Origin: Oryzisolibacter sp. LB2S
Lineage (GTDB): Bacteria; Pseudomonadota; Gammaproteobacteria; Burkholderiales; Burkholderiaceae_C
Assembly (NCBI RefSeq): GCF_040732315.1
Contig: NZ_CP160388.1
Location: forward strand, 1,575,501 to 1,639,500
DNA length: 64,000 bases
Direction: 5' to 3'
Shown here: piece by piece, positions 61,465 to 64,000 of the stretch
How the letters are laid out: each line of letters opens with the position of its first letter
How positions within the stretch are numbered: the stretch's first letter is position 1
Position numbers and translations under genes: made by a program
Notes under the pieces: generated by a model
Database searches by the model: none
The model's input: the letters and a program-made list of their open reading frames with translations, nothing else
Told to the model about the DNA's origin: nothing

Positions 61465-61490
61465 AAAGGGCTTCGACGAAGCCCTTTTTT
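61465..61490 (+). terminator. Terminator of binding-protein gene
   Basis: 10-bp stem AAAGGGCTTC/GAAGCCCTTT with 3-nt loop and a T-run. Confidence 0.92.
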
Positions 61491-61511
61491 CGTTCCTGGC
61501 GCTGGCGGGGA

Positions 61512-62519
61512 CTACCGCCTCACCTGGAGTGCTCCCGGGTTGACCACGTTGGTGGGCGTGCCCTTGATGTAGTTGACCACGTTGTCGAAAGCCGCGCCAA
61601 AGTACAGCTCGTAGCTGTCTTGTTCGACATAGCCGATATGGGGCGTGCAAATGCAGTTCTCCAGGCGCAGCAGCGCGTGGCCCTGCAGGATGGGCTCGCT
61701 TTCGAAGACATCGATGGCCGCCATGCCCGGCCGCCCTCGATTGAGCGCGGCGAGCAATGCATCGGTTTCCAGGAGCTCGGCGCGCGAGGTGTTCACGAAC
61801 AGCGCCGTGGGCTTCATGCGGGACAGGTCTTCCAGTGTGATCATGCCGCGCGTCTCGTCGGTGAGCCGCAGGTGAATGGACACGATGTCGCACTGCGAGA
61901 AGAAATCTGCGCGCGTGCTCGCTGCCTGCAGTCCATCCGTGAGCGCCTGCGCGCGGGATGCTTCACGACCCCAGACCTTGACGTTCATGCCAAACGCGCG
62001 GCCGTAGCTCGCCACGATCTGGCCGATTCGCCCATAGCCCCAGATGCCCAGCGTCTTGCCGCGCAGCACGCTGCCCAGGCCGAAGTTGGGGGGCATGGAT
62101 GCAGCGCGCAGCCCCGACTGTTGCCACGCACCATGCTTGAGGTTGGAGATGTACTGGGGCAGGCGCCGCATGGCCGCCATGATCAGCGCCCAGGTCAGCT
62201 CGGCCGGAGCCACGGGGGAACTCACGCCATCGGTGACGGCAATGCCGCGCTCGGTGCAGGCCGCGATGTCGATGTGAGGGCCGACACGGCCCGTCTGGGC
62301 AATCAGCTTGAGTCGCGGCAGCTTGTCCACGAGCTGGCGCGTGATGTGCGTGCGGTCGCGGTTCAGGACAATGATGTCTGCGTCACGCAAGCGCACCGAC
62401 AACTGGCCAAGTCCCTTGACATTGTTGGTATAGACCTTGGCGGAGTAGGGATCGAGCCGTTCCGCGCAATGCAGCTTGCGCACGGCGTCCTGGTAGTCGT
62501 CGAGTATTACGATGTTCAT
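61512..62519 (-). CDS. D-2-hydroxyacid dehydrogenase family protein
   Basis: 335 residues. NAD-binding GxGxxG in LGIWGYGRIGQIVASYGRAF, catalytic Arg in LFVNTSRAELL, and catalytic His in CICTPHIGYV. The family reduces 2-keto acids or oxidises D-2-hydroxyacids; members with the N-terminal MNIVILDDYQDAVRKLHC are common in Burkholderiales but not assigned a substrate. The ATG at 62519 is chosen over 62561 because the conserved first beta strand starts there. Confidence 0.9.
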   Translation of the reverse strand: MNIVILDDYQDAVRKLHCAERLDPYSAKVYTNNVKGLGQLSVRLRDADIIVLNRDRTHITRQLVDKLPRLKLIAQTGRVGPHIDIAACTERGIAVTDGVSSPVAPAELTWALIMAAMRRLPQYISNLKHGAWQQSGLRAASMPPNFGLGSVLRGKTLGIWGYGRIGQIVASYGRAFGMNVKVWGREASRAQALTDGLQAASTRADFFSQCDIVSIHLRLTDETRGMITLEDLSRMKPTALFVNTSRAELLETDALLAALNRGRPGMAAIDVFESEPILQGHALLRLENCICTPHIGYVEQDSYELYFGAAFDNVVNYIKGTPTNVVNPGALQVRR

Positions 62520-62823
62520 TGTCGAATCCATCCGGGCTGTGCTTTCAGTGCGAGGGAGCACCCCTTGGCCCTTGGATGCTGAAGTGCAAGAAATGGCATT
62601 GACCGAAGAGGTCGATTGTCGTTGATCGCGGCAGCGTCACGGGTCCGGTGGCGCCCGATCCCGGCGAACTGCGACACAAGCTTACATATTGCCCGCGAAT
62701 CCCTGCCGTGCAGACATGTTCGGGTACGTGGCCTCTACAGGTGCTGCGCGTAGTGGCGTGGGCTGTGGCGCGGCATGCCGTGCATGCCCGATCGGCAGCG
62801 CCAAAGTCGTTAAGCTGTCAGGT
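62520..62823. other. Intergenic region, no gene seen
   Basis: 304 bases between divergent genes. No supported ORF, hairpin terminator or repeat. AAGCTTACATATTGCCC (62679-62695) is the most AT-rich part and the best place for a promoter. Confidence 0.5.
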
Positions 62824-63582
62824 ATGGCACACATCAGCTTATGTCCTCCCTACACGCCGGCCAGTCAGGTGGTGCGGCAGTTGCGCGACCGCGGCTATGC
62901 CGTTCTGCAGCCCGAGGACACGGCAGCCTGGGCCGGCTGTGATCTGGCCCGACTGCAGGACCTGGCGCCGGACTGGGACGACCTGTCCCCCGACGAGTTC
63001 CTGAAGGACGGCGGTCGCTACCGGCGCAGGCGGCATTCGTGCTTCATCGTCGAAGACGGGCAGGTGGAGCAGGTGCCCCACCGTGCGCATTGGCAGCCCT
63101 TGCAGTACAACGCCCTGCATGGCGGCATGCGGCGCTGGTTTGCGCCCATGCATGAAGAGACCGTGCAGGCGCCGGTGTGGGCGCAGTTGCTGAAGGCCGT
63201 TGCGGCGCTGTCGCAGCAGGTGCTGGCCGACAGGCCCGAGCGCTGGTTCATCGAGGCGCACCAGTTCCGGATCGATACCCAGGGTGGCATCGGACGGCCG
63301 ACACCCGAGGGGGCGCATCGTGATGGTGTCGATCTGGTGGCGGTGTTCCTCGTCGGTCGCCATGGGATCAAGGGTGGTGAGACCCGCATCTTCGAGGCGA
63401 ACGGGCCCAACGGACAGCGGTTCACGCTCGCCGAGCCCTGGTCCGTCATGCTGCTCGACGATGTGCGCATGATCCACGAAACCACGCCCGTGCAGCCCGA
63501 TGGAGTGCAGCATGGCTGGCGGGACACGCTGGTGCTCACATGCCGGCGCGGCGGTTTCCTCGAAGATGCATCCGACAATTGA
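62824..63582 (+). CDS. 2OG-Fe(II) dioxygenase family protein (BsmA-like)
   Basis: 252 residues. The iron-binding triad is suggested by PTPEGAHRDGVDLVAVFLVG (HxD) and the distal His in DDVRMIHETTPVQ, with a following RDTLVLTCRR that may bind 2-oxoglutarate. The family (2OG-Fe dioxygenase, near BsmA and amino-acid hydroxylases such as isoleucine dioxygenase) hydroxylates free amino acids in characterised members; substrate here unknown. ATG 62824 (MAHISLCPPYTPASQVVRQL) is favoured over an upstream in-frame GTG/ATG because sequence before it is low in coding character. Confidence 0.82.
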   Translation: MAHISLCPPYTPASQVVRQLRDRGYAVLQPEDTAAWAGCDLARLQDLAPDWDDLSPDEFLKDGGRYRRRRHSCFIVEDGQVEQVPHRAHWQPLQYNALHGGMRRWFAPMHEETVQAPVWAQLLKAVAALSQQVLADRPERWFIEAHQFRIDTQGGIGRPTPEGAHRDGVDLVAVFLVGRHGIKGGETRIFEANGPNGQRFTLAEPWSVMLLDDVRMIHETTPVQPDGVQHGWRDTLVLTCRRGGFLEDASDN

Positions 63583-63678
63583 TTCGCATCAAGAATAGGG
63601 GCGTCGTCTGACGCCACACTGTGAGTAGCACCGGGTCAATGGCCTGTCATCCGTTTCTGTTTCTACAAGGAGGTTCCA

Positions 63679-64000
63679 TGTTCAAGCACATCCTGATTCC
63701 CGTCGATGGTTCGGAAACGTCCATGAGGGCCGTTGCCAAGGCGGCGGCCCTTGCCAAGGCGTTCGGCAGTGCGGTGACCACGCTGTATGTCATCGATCCC
63801 TATCCGTTCACGGGCGTGGGGGCCGATTTCGCCTACGGTCAGGCCCAGTACCTGAGCGCGGCCACCGCCGAGGCGAACGCTGCACTGGATGCAGCCAAGT
63901 CCGCCATCACCCAGGCGGGGGTGACGGATGTGAGCACCATGGTGGGCGAGGGCCACGCCGTGCACGATGGCATTCAGCGCGCGGTGGAGAGCACTGGGGC
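63679..64000 (+). CDS. Universal stress protein (3' truncated by window edge)
   Basis: First 107 residues of a UspA-family protein: MFKHILIPVDGSETSMRAVA, KAAALAKAFGSAVTTLYVID, ..., GEGHAVHDGIQRAVESTG. The first strand, the DGS at the nucleotide site and the alternating alpha/beta pattern are typical. AAGGAGG RBS 5 bases before the ATG. The ATP-binding G-x2-G-x9-G(S/T) motif would lie past the window end. Confidence 0.94.

Overview
This is a GC-rich (by eye about two thirds G+C), gene-dense chromosomal window from a betaproteobacterium, almost certainly order Burkholderiales, family Comamonadaceae (Acidovorax/Alicycliphilus/Diaphorobacter-like). The basis is the protein sequences (SodB, IF3, FtsH, CarAB, monomeric IDH, YddG), the gene orders thrS-infC-rpmI-rplT-pheST-ihfA-merR-tRNAPro and rlmE-ftsH-folP-glmM, and many copies of a ~60 bp dispersed element of a type I associate with this family. 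No prophage, rRNA operon, CRISPR array or complete insertion sequence was seen; the content is mostly housekeeping.

Layout. 1-1.0 kb: 3' part of xseA. 1.1-4.3 kb: sodB and a monomeric NADP isocitrate dehydrogenase. 4.3-6.7 kb: two tandem PEP-CTERM exported proteins, each with a sigma-54-type promoter and an upstream 17-bp motif at the same distance. 6.8-9.2 kb: a DUF192 protein, a second (dimeric) isocitrate dehydrogenase and a flavodoxin-like protein. 9.2-13.6 kb: LysR regulator divergent from mmsA and a GMC oxidoreductase. 13.7-16.8 kb: periplasmic-type ATP ligase, DUF465 protein, YddG exporter, fabI. 16.8-23.3 kb: YejABEF-type peptide ABC importer, interrupted by an isoprenylcysteine-methyltransferase-like gene flanked by repeats. 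23.3-31.6 kb: thrS-infC-rpmI-rplT-pheS-pheT-ihfA-merR-tRNAPro(GGG). 31.9-37.1 kb: carA-carB-greA. 37.1-40.9 kb: DUF4149 protein, ferric-reductase-like protein, glycosyltransferase, yhbY, rlmE. 41.0-45.2 kb: ftsH-folP-glmM. 45.2-48.6 kb (minus strand): MATE exporter, PMT-like membrane protein, rpmE2. 49.0-49.8 kb: dienoyl-CoA-isomerase-like crotonase. 49.9-57.7 kb: a long minus-strand run (lptF-lptG-cbiX-CysB-like regulator-aminotransferase-vanZ-trxA-rho). 57.8-64 kb: pepA-holC-hypothetical, an orphan branched-chain amino acid binding protein, a D-2-hydroxyacid dehydrogenase, a 2OG-Fe dioxygenase and the 5' part of a universal stress protein.

The most interesting content is regulatory. Upstream of thrS there is a 16-codon reading frame with six threonine codons (all four Thr codons present), followed by three mutually exclusive pairings (1:2, 2:3, 3:4), the last a terminator. 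This is the full architecture of threonine-sensing transcription attenuation on threonyl-tRNA synthetase. The carA 5' UTR also has alternative pairings. The PEP-CTERM pair shows a repeated promoter/enhancer layout. A dispersed ~60 bp element recurs at least eleven times, inside genes as well as between them; it supplies the start codon and first residues of cbiX and part of the signal sequence of the ATP ligase. A 37-bp DNA palindrome lies between vanZ and trxA.
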